Below are positions 40,702 through 49,493 of a stretch of DNA of 64,000 nt, piece after piece; position 1 is the stretch's first letter, and every line of letters starts with the position of its first letter. The notes under the pieces are model-generated. The model was not told where the DNA came from and did no database searches. It worked only from the letters and a program-made list of their open reading frames with translations. This stretch comes from KBS50 sp042666615 (lineage in GTDB: Bacteria; Actinomycetota; Actinomycetes; Mycobacteriales; Micromonosporaceae): positions 1-64,000 of the forward strand of contig NZ_JBHTDD010000034.1 in NCBI RefSeq assembly GCF_042666615.1, written 5' to 3'. The translations under genes and the position numbers were made by a program.

Positions 40702-42245
40702 TGCGGATCTCCCGCCGGGCACTGCTGCGCGGGGCTGCCGTCGCCGGTGCGGTGACCGTGCTGCCGGCGGGCGCCATGGCCGGGTACGTGTGGACGTCGG
40801 CGGGGCGCGGCAACGTCGGCGAGGTGTCGTTCGGTCGGCCGCTGGCCATCCCGCCGCTGGCCGGCGGGGTCCGGGACGTGCGCGGGCGGGTCCGGGTGGA
40901 GTTGCGACTCCAGGCCGGGCGGGCGGAGTTGCTGCCCGGCAAGCGGACGGAAACCTGGGGTGTCAACGGCAACTACCTCGGGCCGACCATCCGGGTGCGG
41001 CGCGGCGACACGCTCGCTCCGGTGGTGCGCAACACCCTGCCGGAGGCCACCACGCTGCACTGGCACGGCGCCGAACTGCCGGCGGTGTCCGACGGCGGTC
41101 CGCACCAGATGGTCCGCCCCGGCGAGGTGTGGGAGCCGACCTGGCGCATGGACCAGCCGGCGGCGACGTTGTGGTACCACCCGCATCCGCACGGGCGGAC
41201 CAAGGAACACGTGTATCGGGGGATCGCCGGCCTGCTCCTGGTCGACGACGGCATGGCCGACGGACTGCTGCCGGCGGAGTACGGGGTGGACGACATCCCG
41301 CTGATCGTGCAGGACAAGAACTTCCGGTCCGACGGCGGACTCGACACCACCAATATCAACTGGGGCGGGTTCGCGGTCACCGGACTGCTCGGGTCGGAGA
41401 TCCTGGTCAACGGCGTCTGGGGACCGGTCCTGGAGGTGCGGTCCGAGCGGGTGCGGCTGCGCCTGCTCAACGCCGCCAACGCCCGGATCTTCGACTTCGT
41501 CTTCGGTGACGGGCGGGAGTTCCACGTGGTGGCCGGCGACGCCGGACTGCTGGCCGCTCCCGTACCGGTGGATCATCTTCAGCTCAGCCCGGGGGAGCGG
41601 GCGGAGGTGGTGGTGGGGCTGCGGCCCGGCGAGCGGGTACGGCTGCGCAGCCGGCCGCCCGATCTCGGCGCCAACCCGCTCTTCGACCGGTTGTCCGGCG
41701 GGGACGACGAGTTCGACATCCTGGAGTTGCGCGCCGCCGCCGACCTGCGCCCGGCTCCGCCGCTGCCGGCCACCCTCCCCGCACCGGCTCGGCTGCCCCC
41801 GCCGGCCGGCGGCCGGACCGAGCGGAGGTTCACGCTCGGCGAGTTCCACATCAACGGCAAGGTGATGGACCCGGCCCGGATCGACGACGTGGTGTCGCTC
41901 GGCAGCACCGAGATCTGGCGGGTACGCAACGACAACACCGCACCGCACAACTTCCATGTGCACAACGCGGCATTCGAGGTGCTGGAGGTGTCCGGCCGGC
42001 CACCCGATCCGGCGTCGCGGGGGCGCAAGGACACCGTCTACGTCCCACCGGGGGTCGACGTCCGGTTGCTTGTCCGGTTCGGTCAGTACCCGTCGCCGAC
42101 CTGGCCGTACATGTACCACTGCCATCTGCTGGCACACGAGGACGCCGGCATGATGGGTCAGTTCGTGGTGGTGGAACCGGGCACCGACCCGGCGACCGTC
42201 GCGCCGCCGCCCGTCGGGGACGACAATGGGCATCATCATGACTGA
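40701..42245 (+). CDS. TAT-exported multicopper oxidase
   Basis: 514 aa. Twin-arginine signal (RISRRALLRGAAVAGAVTV). Copper ligands in the classical order: TTLHWHGAELP, LWYHPHPHG, APHNFHVHNAAFEVL and the T1/T2/T3 motif YHCHLLAHEDAGMMG at the C terminus. It resembles CueO/bilirubin-oxidase-like laccases that oxidise Cu(I) or phenols with O2. No methionine-rich insert typical of CueO is seen. It is coupled to the small membrane protein and overlaps the sensor kinase gene, suggesting regulation by that pair. Confidence 0.9.
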   Translation: MRISRRALLRGAAVAGAVTVLPAGAMAGYVWTSAGRGNVGEVSFGRPLAIPPLAGGVRDVRGRVRVELRLQAGRAELLPGKRTETWGVNGNYLGPTIRVRRGDTLAPVVRNTLPEATTLHWHGAELPAVSDGGPHQMVRPGEVWEPTWRMDQPAATLWYHPHPHGRTKEHVYRGIAGLLLVDDGMADGLLPAEYGVDDIPLIVQDKNFRSDGGLDTTNINWGGFAVTGLLGSEILVNGVWGPVLEVRSERVRLRLLNAANARIFDFVFGDGREFHVVAGDAGLLAAPVPVDHLQLSPGERAEVVVGLRPGERVRLRSRPPDLGANPLFDRLSGGDDEFDILELRAAADLRPAPPLPATLPAPARLPPPAGGRTERRFTLGEFHINGKVMDPARIDDVVSLGSTEIWRVRNDNTAPHNFHVHNAAFEVLEVSGRPPDPASRGRKDTVYVPPGVDVRLLVRFGQYPSPTWPYMYHCHLLAHEDAGMMGQFVVVEPGTDPATVAPPPVGDDNGHHHD

Positions 42246-43413
42246 GCCCGCCGCCGACAGCGCCGGACCCGCAGCGGTCGGTCCGCGCCGGCTGATCCGG
42301 GACAGCACGCTGGCGGTGCTTGTCGCGGTGTCGGTGTGGACCGTCGCCGCGCTCGCGGACGAGCCGGGGTCCCGCCCGGTCGAGTCCGCCGGTTGGCTCC
42401 TGGGGCTGCTGCTGGGCGTCCTCCAGTTCGGCCGGCGTCGCCGCCCGCTCGCGGTGCTTGTCGCCTCGGCGGGCGCGGTCTTCGCGTACCACCTGCTCGG
42501 TTATCCGGCCATCGGCACGGTCTGGCCGTTGCTGCTGCCGTACCTGGGCGCGGCCGCCGGTGGACACCTGCGGCACGCGGTGGCGCTGGCGCTCGCGATG
42601 ACCGCCGGCAGCGCGGGGTGGCGGATCCTCGACGAGGGTGAGTGGCCACTCGGGGTGCTGGTCGGGGAGGCGCAGAGCCTGGTGGTGGTCGGATTGGCGC
42701 TGGCCGTGGGGGAGGCCGTGTGGCAGCGCCACCGGTGGGCCGAGGAGGTGCGACGCCGGCTGGCCCTGGCCGACGCGCAGGCCCGGCGGGAGGCCGAACG
42801 GCGGCTCGCCGAGCAGCGGCTCGCGGTGGCCGCCGACCTGCACGACGTCGCGGCGCACAACCTGGTGGTGATCGGCCTCCAGTTGCGGCTCGCCGAGGAG
42901 ACGGTGGACAGCGAGCCGGCGGCCTGCCGGGCCGCGGTCGCCGCCGCGCTGGCAGCCCACGACGAGGCGGTCCGCGAAACCACCCGGACCGTACGCCTGC
43001 TGCGCTCGGACGCGCCGCTGCGGCCGGTGCCGACGCTTGCCGACCTGGACCGGCTGCCGCAGGTGGCCCGGGGGGCCGGCGTCGAGCTGCGGGTCGAGCT
43101 GGACGAGGTGCGCGACGTGCCGGCGTCGGTGGCGCTGGCGACGTACCGGATCGCCCAGGAGGCGTTGACCAACACGATCAAGCACGCCGGCACGGACCGG
43201 GCCTCGTTGACGGTGCGGCGGGACGGCGACACGCTGCACCTTCGCTTTGCCGACGCGGGCACCGGCGGGGTATCGGCGGGCGGGGGACGCGGTGGCCACG
43301 GCATCGCCGGCATGCGGGAGCGGGTCCGCGGTCTCGGCGGCCGGCTGGAGGCGGGTCCGGTCGGTGGTGGCGGGTTCCGGGTGGACGCCTGGCTGCCGGT
43401 GGGGAACGGCTGA
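42226..43413 (+). CDS. NarL-type sensor histidine kinase 1
   Basis: 395 aa. Four to five N-terminal membrane helices (about 25-160), then HisKA_3 with the phospho-acceptor in ADLHDVAAHNLVVIGLQLRL (about 205) and an HATPase domain ending GHGIAGMRERVRGLGGRLEA. ATG 42226 follows GGGGA at good spacing; ATG 42238 is an in-frame alternative. It overlaps the multicopper oxidase 3' end and shares TGATG with its response regulator. The signal might be copper or cell-envelope redox state, inferred from the neighbour. Confidence 0.9.
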   Translation: MGIIMTEPAADSAGPAAVGPRRLIRDSTLAVLVAVSVWTVAALADEPGSRPVESAGWLLGLLLGVLQFGRRRRPLAVLVASAGAVFAYHLLGYPAIGTVWPLLLPYLGAAAGGHLRHAVALALAMTAGSAGWRILDEGEWPLGVLVGEAQSLVVVGLALAVGEAVWQRHRWAEEVRRRLALADAQARREAERRLAEQRLAVAADLHDVAAHNLVVIGLQLRLAEETVDSEPAACRAAVAAALAAHDEAVRETTRTVRLLRSDAPLRPVPTLADLDRLPQVARGAGVELRVELDEVRDVPASVALATYRIAQEALTNTIKHAGTDRASLTVRRDGDTLHLRFADAGTGGVSAGGGRGGHGIAGMRERVRGLGGRLEAGPVGGGGFRVDAWLPVGNG

Positions 43414-44123
43414 TGCGGTCCGGGCCGCCCGCCGTCGGGCCGCAGGTTCCGGGCGGGCCGTCCGGCGCCGGCCGGGTACGGGTGTTGATCGCGGACGACC
43501 AGCCGCAGGTGCGATCCGGGATCCGGGCGCTGCTGGAACGCACCCCCGATCTCGACGTGGTGGGCGAGGCGGCGGACGGGGAGCAGGCGGTGCGGCTCGC
43601 CGCCGGGTTGCGGCCGGACGTCGTACTCATGGATGTGCGGATGCCCGACCTGGACGGCATCGCGGCCACCCGGGACATTCTGGCGGGGCCGGCACCGGTG
43701 CCGCGGGTGATCGTGCTGACCACGTTCGACCTGGACGAGTACGTCTTCGGGGCGTTGCGGGAGGGAGCCAGCGGCTTCCTGACCAAGAACGTGGCTCCGG
43801 ACGACCTGCGTCGGGGGATCCGGCTGGTCGCCGGCGGGCAGGCGCTGCTCGATCCGGCGGTGACCCGGCGGGTGATCGAGCGCTTCGCGGTCCCGACCCG
43901 GCCGACCGCCCTGGACGCGTTGACACCGCGCGAATGGGAGGTGGCCCGGCTGGTGGCTCGCGGGCTGACCAACGACGAGATCAGCGCGGCGCTGTTCCTG
44001 AGCATCTGGACCGTGAAGACCCACGTGAGCCGGATCCTCGCCAAGCTGGGCGCCCGGGAACGGGCGCAGATCGTGATCGCGGTGTACGAGGCGGGCGTTA
44101 CCGGCCGGACATCCGGTCGTTGA
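43413..44123 (+). CDS. NarL/LuxR-type response regulator 1
   Basis: 236 aa. Receiver with the acidic pocket in VLIADDQPQVRSGIRALLER, the phosphorylated Asp in VVLMDVRMPDLDG and the Lys in SGFLTKNVAP. LuxR helix-turn-helix at the C terminus: LTPREWEVARLVARGLTNDE and TVKTHVSRILAKLGARERAQ. An unusual proline/glycine-rich N-terminal extension of about 20 residues precedes the receiver. Its last 26 bases overlap the convergent protease gene. Confidence 0.92.
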   Translation: MRSGPPAVGPQVPGGPSGAGRVRVLIADDQPQVRSGIRALLERTPDLDVVGEAADGEQAVRLAAGLRPDVVLMDVRMPDLDGIAATRDILAGPAPVPRVIVLTTFDLDEYVFGALREGASGFLTKNVAPDDLRRGIRLVAGGQALLDPAVTRRVIERFAVPTRPTALDALTPREWEVARLVARGLTNDEISAALFLSIWTVKTHVSRILAKLGARERAQIVIAVYEAGVTGRTSGR

Positions 44124-45240
44124 GCGCGCTGCGCTGCACGGCGCGGCTGATGTCGCTGGGCGAGACGATCCCGACCAGTTGACCGTCGGCCGCCACCACG
44201 AGTGCCCGCCCGTCGGTGCCCGCGCTGAGCCGGGGCAGCACCTCCAGCAGGGGCTCCTCGGGCCGGGCCAGCACCAGTTCCTCGCCGCGGCAGGACACCT
44301 CCCCCAGCGTGGTGCCGGCGCGTTCGTCGGCCGGCACCCGGCGTACCCGGTCGAGGGTGACCAGCCCGGTCGGTCGCCCGTCCACCACCAGCGGGAGCGC
44401 CGTGTGCCGGTAGGCCCAGAGGTAGTGGTCCACGAAGTCGCCGACGTTCACGTCGGGCGTCACCGTCTGCGGGTTCGGCGTCATCACCTCGTCGACGCGG
44501 ACACCGTGCAACGCGACGCCGACCTGCGCCTGCCGTTCCTCCGCGACGGCGGCGCCGATGAGGAACCAGCCGATCAGCGCCAGCCAGAGCGCGCCGACGG
44601 TGGCGCCGGTGAAGAACTGCCACAGGCCGATGCCGATGAGCACCGCGCCGAGCACCCGGCCGGCCCGGGCCGAGGCGATGGCCGCCCAGGCACGGTCGCC
44701 GCGCCATTTCCACAGGGCGGCGCGCAGCAGCCGGCCGCCGTCCAGCGGGGCGGCCGGTAGCACGTTGAAGACCGCCAGCACCAGGTTGATCCCGGCCAGC
44801 CAGGCCAGCGAGCCGAACAACAGCCCGCGCTCGTCGCCGGACAGTGCGATCAGGCCGGCCACCGCTCCGAAGGCGAGCCCGATCACCAGGCTGACCAGCG
44901 GGCCGATCCCGGCGATGCGCAGCTCCGCGCCGGGTGTCCGGGCCTCGCCGCGGAGCTGGGCCACGCCGCCGAAGAGCCACAGGGTGATGCTGTCCACCTC
45001 GATGCCGTTGCGCTTCGCGACGATCGCGTGGGAGATCTCGTGGGCCAGCAGGCCCAGGAAGAAGACGACCGCCGCGGCGATTCCGGCAAGCACGTATGCC
45101 CAGCCGGGGCGGTCCGGGTAGACGCGCGGGAACTGGTTGCCGGCCAGGCCCCAGACGAGCAGCGCGAAGATGACCAGGACGCTCCAGTTGACGCCGACCG
45201 GCACGCCGGCGACCTTGCCCAGCCGGAAACTTGCCCGCAT
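44098..45240 (-). CDS. Site-2 protease (M50) with two CBS domains
   Basis: 380 aa. Zinc motif HEISH in LLAHEISHAIVAKRNG (about 66-70) and the third ligand in NVLPAAPLDGGRLLRA (about 161-166). Four to six membrane helices followed by a cytoplasmic CBS pair (about 240-372: DEVMTPNPQTVTPDVNVGDF, GRALVVAADGQLVGIVSPSD). Intramembrane proteases of this layout cut membrane-bound regulators, and CBS pairs sense nucleotides. Target unknown. It overlaps the response regulator tail-to-tail by 26 bases. Confidence 0.9.
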   Translation of the reverse strand: MRASFRLGKVAGVPVGVNWSVLVIFALLVWGLAGNQFPRVYPDRPGWAYVLAGIAAAVVFFLGLLAHEISHAIVAKRNGIEVDSITLWLFGGVAQLRGEARTPGAELRIAGIGPLVSLVIGLAFGAVAGLIALSGDERGLLFGSLAWLAGINLVLAVFNVLPAAPLDGGRLLRAALWKWRGDRAWAAIASARAGRVLGAVLIGIGLWQFFTGATVGALWLALIGWFLIGAAVAEERQAQVGVALHGVRVDEVMTPNPQTVTPDVNVGDFVDHYLWAYRHTALPLVVDGRPTGLVTLDRVRRVPADERAGTTLGEVSCRGEELVLARPEEPLLEVLPRLSAGTDGRALVVAADGQLVGIVSPSDISRAVQRSALNDRMSGR

Positions 45241-45285
45241 GGTCCATGCATACCCCCGTATCGGCCGGGCAACCAGGCGCGCGGG

Positions 45286-46173
45286 TCAGGAAGCCGAGGG
45301 TTGGCCGGTGGTAGCCACCGTGGCCGCGGTCCGGGTCCTGGCCACCGTGGCCGCGGCCCGGGCGAACGCGGCCACCGCCCGGGACCAGGAGCGTTCGGGC
45401 CAGGCCGCGACGACCGTGCTGGTGGGAGCGTCAGCGATGGGCACGGTCACCAGCCCAGCCGGGAGTCGCTCCCGGCTCGATGCCGGCAGCACGGCGACCA
45501 GCCGCCCGAGCGCGATGAGCTGCATGAGTTGGCCGCTGTCCCGGATCAGCGGGGCCGCCGGGTCCGCGACCGGCTGGCCCGGGAATCGGGGCTGCGGTTC
45601 ACCGGCCAGTTCCGCCATGGTCACCGAGTCGCGTCCGGCGAAGCGGTGGTCCTCCGCGATCACCAGGACATGCCGCTCGACCAGCAGATCCTCGGTGTCG
45701 AAGCCGCCGAGGTCGTCGTAGGGTCGATGCAGCAGGCCCACGTCGGCCTGGCCCTGGCGCAGCAGCCCGGCCTGTTCGGCGATGCCGCAGATGTGTATCT
45801 CCATGGGCAGGGCGTCCGGTTCCGGCTCGTATTGGGCGAGGATCTCCGGCAGCAGCCCGGCGTCCCCGCCGGGCTTCATGACGAGGACGAGCCGCCGGTC
45901 CGGCTGTCCGGCGCGGCGGGCCCGCTGGCCGGCGGCGCTCACCGCGTCGAGCGCCTTGCGTGCCTCGTGCAGCATCACCTCGCCGGCCGGGGTCAGCGCC
46001 ACCCGCCGGCTGGTCCGGTCCAGCAGCGGGACACCGATGCGCCGCTCGACCTGCCGGATGGCCCGGGACAGTGGCGGCTGCGCGATGCCCAACCGCTGGG
46101 CCGCCCGGCCGAAGTGCAGTTCTTCGGCGACCGCCACGAAGTAGGTGAGTTCCCGGGTCTCCAGGCGATCCAT
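45286..46173 (-). CDS. LysR family transcriptional regulator
   Basis: 295 aa. HTH at the N terminus (ELTYFVAVAEELHFGRAAQR, LGIAQPPLSRAIRQVERRIG), then an effector domain with DVGLLHRPYDDLGGF. On the minus strand TACCCT lies six bases before the ATG, again suggesting a leaderless message. It is divergent from the SDR gene 70 bases away and probably regulates it. Confidence 0.9.
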   Translation of the reverse strand: MDRLETRELTYFVAVAEELHFGRAAQRLGIAQPPLSRAIRQVERRIGVPLLDRTSRRVALTPAGEVMLHEARKALDAVSAAGQRARRAGQPDRRLVLVMKPGGDAGLLPEILAQYEPEPDALPMEIHICGIAEQAGLLRQGQADVGLLHRPYDDLGGFDTEDLLVERHVLVIAEDHRFAGRDSVTMAELAGEPQPRFPGQPVADPAAPLIRDSGQLMQLIALGRLVAVLPASSRERLPAGLVTVPIADAPTSTVVAAWPERSWSRAVAAFARAAATVARTRTAATVATTGQPSAS

Positions 46174-46242
46174 ACCTTCAGGGTAACGATCGGGATCGGA
46201 TCGGTGTTGGCCCTCCCGGGCCCGCGCTGGTGGGCTGGGCAC

Positions 46243-46992
46243 ATGACGCAGAACACCACAATCACGCTGGTCACCGGCGGCAACCGGGGCATCGGCCGGG
46301 AGACCGCTCGGCAGCTCGCCGGTCTCGGCCAGACCGTGCTCCTCGGGACCCGGGACGCCGGGCGCGGCGCGGCGGCGGCCGAGGAACTCCGGGCCGCCGG
46401 CGGGGACGTCCACGCGATCGAACTCGACGTCACGGACCCGGCCGGGGTGGCCGCCGCGGCGAAGCGGGTCGACGAGGAGTACGGCCGGCTCGACGTGCTG
46501 ATCAACAACGCTGTCAACTTCGGCGGGTCGTGGGCGGACGCCGAGCGGTACACGCCGAGCACCGCCGACCTCGACGTGATCCGCGCGGTATTCGAGACGA
46601 ACGTGTTCGGCGTGCTGACCGTGACAAACGCGTTCCTGCCGCTGATGCTGCGTTCGCCGGCCCCTCGGATCGTGAACGTTTCCAGCGGCGTCGGCTCGCT
46701 GGCGGTCATGTCCGACCCGGCCGGGCCCTACGCCGGGATGCCGCCGGCCGTGACCTATCCGCCGTCGAAGACGGCCCTGAACGCGATGACCGTGCAGTAC
46801 GCCAAGCAGTTCCGGGATTCAGCCCTGCTGATCAACGCGGCGGATCCGGGCTACACGGCGACCAACGGCAACGACGATCCGAACGCGAGGCCCGTCGCCG
46901 AGGGCGCCGCCATCGTCGTACGGCTGGCGACGCTGCCGGCCGACGGGCCCAGCGGTGGGTTCTTCGATGATGCGGGACCGGTGCCCTGGTGA
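46243..46992 (+). CDS. SDR family oxidoreductase 1
   Basis: 249 aa. Cofactor motif TLVTGGNRGIGRETARQL, NNAVNFGG, catalytic Ser in IVNVSSGVGS and Tyr/Lys in TYPPSKTALN, a variant with prolines inside Y-x3-K. NAD(P)-dependent alcohol/carbonyl chemistry; substrate unknown. Divergent from the LysR gene and 57 bases before an aldo-keto reductase, so the two may act on similar substrates. Confidence 0.9.
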   Translation: MTQNTTITLVTGGNRGIGRETARQLAGLGQTVLLGTRDAGRGAAAAEELRAAGGDVHAIELDVTDPAGVAAAAKRVDEEYGRLDVLINNAVNFGGSWADAERYTPSTADLDVIRAVFETNVFGVLTVTNAFLPLMLRSPAPRIVNVSSGVGSLAVMSDPAGPYAGMPPAVTYPPSKTALNAMTVQYAKQFRDSALLINAADPGYTATNGNDDPNARPVAEGAAIVVRLATLPADGPSGGFFDDAGPVPW

Positions 46993-47035
46993 GGTGGTGT
47001 CCCGCGCCAGCCCGGCGGCACCGGTCGGGGCCGGG

Positions 47036-47041
47036 TAGCGT
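47036..47041 (+). promoter_or_regulatory. -10 element of aldo-keto reductase gene
   Basis: TAGCGT, seven bases before ATG 47049; identical to the hexamer before 40489 and 56727. Predicts a leaderless mRNA. Confidence 0.55.
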
Positions 47042-47048
47042 CGGGCAC

Positions 47049-48014
47049 ATGCGCTATGTCGCCGCGGACACCACCAAGCAGATCTCCCGTATCGGCCTCG
47101 GGACCTGGCAGTTCGGCTCGCGCGAATGGGGCTACGGCACCGAGTACGTCAAACGCGCCGAGCAGATCGTCCGCCGGGCTCTTGAGGTCGGGGTGACCCT
47201 CTTCGACACCGCGGAGCTGTACTCGTTCGGTAACAGCGAGCGGATCCTGGGTGCCGCCCTGGGCGACGACCGGGAGCGGGTGTTCCTGGCCACCAAGATT
47301 TTTCCGGTGCTGCCGACGGCACCGGTCGTGCAGCAGCGCGCGGTCGCCTCGGCCGGCCGGCTAGGGGTCCGGTCGCTCGATCTCTACCAGGTGCACCAGC
47401 CGAACCCGGTGGTGCGGGACCGGACCACGATGCGCGGGATGCGGGTGCTCCAGGACATCGGGCTGGTCAAGCAGGTGGGCGTCAGCAACTACAGCCTGAA
47501 GCGCTGGCGGATGGCCGAGGCGTGGCTGGGCCGGCCGGTGCTGTCGAACCAGGTCTCCTACAGCATCGCGCACCGTCGCGCCGAGGACGACCTGCTGCCG
47601 TACGCCGAGCAGCACGGCCGGCTGGTCATCGCGTACAGCCCGCTGTCGCAGGGGTTCGTCTCCGGCCGGTACGACGCCAAGCACCCGCCGTCGGGCGCGG
47701 TCCGGCGAGCCAATCCGCTGTTCCTGCCGGAGAACCTGGAACGCGGCGCCCACCTGCTGGCCACCCTGCGGGAGGTGGCGGACGCGCACCAGGTGACCCC
47801 GAGCCAGATCGCCCTGGCGTACGTGCTGCGCAACCCGAGCGTGGTGGCGATCCCCGGCGCGTCCTCGGTCGAGCAGGTGGAACGGAACGCGGAAGCCGCC
47901 GACCTCGACCTGACCGACGACGAGTACGCGGCACTGAACCGGGCCGCCCGGGAGTTCACCCCGGTCACCGGGCTGGCAGCCGTACCCGGGTTGATCCGCG
48001 CCCGGCGGCGGTAG
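47049..48014 (+). CDS. Aldo/keto reductase
   Basis: 321 aa TIM barrel. Family motifs: ISRIGLGTWQFGSREWGYGT, the catalytic Asp/Tyr in LFDTAELYSFGNSERILGAA, then DLYQVHQPNP, VKQVGVSNYS and the NADP site VAIPGASSVEQVERN. It lies closest to the AKR11/AKR13-like branch of actinomycetes. Substrate unknown. It follows the SDR but has its own promoter element. Confidence 0.92.
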   Translation: MRYVAADTTKQISRIGLGTWQFGSREWGYGTEYVKRAEQIVRRALEVGVTLFDTAELYSFGNSERILGAALGDDRERVFLATKIFPVLPTAPVVQQRAVASAGRLGVRSLDLYQVHQPNPVVRDRTTMRGMRVLQDIGLVKQVGVSNYSLKRWRMAEAWLGRPVLSNQVSYSIAHRRAEDDLLPYAEQHGRLVIAYSPLSQGFVSGRYDAKHPPSGAVRRANPLFLPENLERGAHLLATLREVADAHQVTPSQIALAYVLRNPSVVAIPGASSVEQVERNAEAADLDLTDDEYAALNRAAREFTPVTGLAAVPGLIRARRR

Positions 48015-48062
48015 CGGCTCACCCTCCCCCGGGCGAGGGAGTTGCCGGCGGCGGCCGGCGGG

Positions 48063-48068
48063 CACAAT
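48063..48068 (+). promoter_or_regulatory. -10 element of histidine kinase 2
   Basis: CACAAT six bases before GTG 48075. No Shine-Dalgarno sequence lies between, so the message is probably leaderless. Confidence 0.45.
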
Positions 48069-48074
48069 GGGCGG

Positions 48075-49373
48075 GTGTCGCCGCGTGCCGTGTTCGCCCC
48101 GCTGGTCAGCGGCAGCACCTACCGCCGGGCGGTCTTCCTGCTCCTGGGTGGGGTGCTGCTGCTGCCGTACCTGATGCTCGCGGCGGTCTTCTGGCAGATG
48201 CTGACCACCGCCGAGGTGCCGCTCGGCCCCGTGATCTCGCTGCTCGCGGTGGCCGCGGTGATCGCCGCTACGCCGGTCTTCCTGGCCGGCAGCCGAGCCC
48301 TGGAGATCGCGGCGGCCCGCTCGCTGCTGGATGTGGAGTTGCCCGATCCCGTCCCCGGACGCCCGATCGATCGGGAGACCCGGCTGCGCGGTGCCCTGTG
48401 GATCGCCACCCACCTCGGCGTCGGTGGGCTCGTCATGTTCGGGCTGATCAGCGTCTTCCCGATGGCGCTGGTCTTCGTCCTCCAACAGTTCGGGATCGGC
48501 GGCGAGGCACTGGACGGACGGCGGTTCGGCCCGTGGGACGCCGACGGCGGTTGGTTGGCGCTGTTCGGCGCGGTGGCGTTGCTGGTCATGGCGTACTCGG
48601 TCGCCGGACTGGGCGCGCTGGCCCGATCGATGGCGCCGGTGCTGCTCGGCCCCTCGGAGCGGGAGCGGATCGCCAGCCTGGAGGAGCGCGCGGAACGGCT
48701 CGCCGAACGCAACCGGCTGGCCCGCGAGCTGCACGACTCGATCGGGCACGCGTTGACCGTGGCGACGTTGCAGGCGGGGGCGGCCCGCGAGGTGCTGGAC
48801 GCCGACCCGGCGTTCGCCCGGCGGGCGCTGGCCGCCATCGAGGAGACCGGCCGGCGCGCGATGGAGGAGTTGGACCACGTCCTCGGGGTGCTGCGGCAGG
48901 GCGAGGCACCCGGTCGGGAGCCGCAGCGTACGCTCGCCGACCTGGACCGGTTGGTCGCCGACACCCGGGCCGCCGGGCTGTCGGTGCGGGTACGGGTGGA
49001 GGGATCGGTGGACGGACTTCCCCCGGCGGTGTCCCGGGAGGGCTACCGGATCGTGCAGGAGGGGCTGACCAACGCGGTCCGGCACGGTGCCGGAGACGAG
49101 GTCAGCCTGCGGATCGGCGTACCGCCGAACGGGTTGGACATCGAGCTGGTCAACGCCGCGCCGGCGGACGCGGCCGGGGCCGGTCACGGCGGTCCGCCGG
49201 CTGGGCCGGTGCCCGCGGTCGCGGCCGGCCGCGGTTCTGGCGGGTCCGGACGTGGCCTTACCGGCATGCGGGAGCGGGTCGCCCTGCTCGGCGGCCGGAT
49301 GACCGCCGGGCCGGACGCCGACGGTTGGCGGGTGTCGGTGCGCTTGCCGGTCACCGGGACTGGCACCGGGTGA
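48075..49373 (+). CDS. NarL-type sensor histidine kinase 2
   Basis: 432 aa. Four membrane helices (about 20-190), HisKA_3 with NRLARELHDSIGHALTVATL (His about 223) and an HATPase domain whose G-box reads GRGLTGMRERVALLGGRM. A glycine/alanine/proline-rich insertion in the ATP lid region (PADAAGAGHGGPPAGPVPAV) is unusual. GTG start. The stop falls inside the first unit of a 62-bp tandem duplication that separates it from its response regulator. Confidence 0.9.
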   Translation: MSPRAVFAPLVSGSTYRRAVFLLLGGVLLLPYLMLAAVFWQMLTTAEVPLGPVISLLAVAAVIAATPVFLAGSRALEIAAARSLLDVELPDPVPGRPIDRETRLRGALWIATHLGVGGLVMFGLISVFPMALVFVLQQFGIGGEALDGRRFGPWDADGGWLALFGAVALLVMAYSVAGLGALARSMAPVLLGPSERERIASLEERAERLAERNRLARELHDSIGHALTVATLQAGAAREVLDADPAFARRALAAIEETGRRAMEELDHVLGVLRQGEAPGREPQRTLADLDRLVADTRAAGLSVRVRVEGSVDGLPPAVSREGYRIVQEGLTNAVRHGAGDEVSLRIGVPPNGLDIELVNAAPADAAGAGHGGPPAGPVPAVAAGRGSGGSGRGLTGMRERVALLGGRMTAGPDADGWRVSVRLPVTGTGTG

Positions 49374-49488
49374 GCGCGAGGAGTGAGCCGGGTTTGCGAG
49401 CCCCGCAGTCGCGAACGAAGGACGGTACCGGGTGAGCGCGAGGAGTGAGCCGGGTTTGCGAGCCCCGCAGTCGCGAACGAAGGACGGT
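49365..49488 (+). repeat. Perfect 62-bp tandem duplication between kinase and regulator
   Basis: Two identical units, 49365-49426 and 49427-49488, each beginning ACCGGGTGAGCGCG and containing GAGCCGGGTTTGCGAGCCCC. The kinase stop TGA is within unit 1 and the regulator GTG follows unit 2 by five bases. A degenerate relative (GTAGCCGGCTGTGCGAGCCC) occurs near 60309, so this is a dispersed intergenic element. The unit length is not a multiple of three. Confidence 0.9.
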
Positions 49489-49493
49489 ACCGC

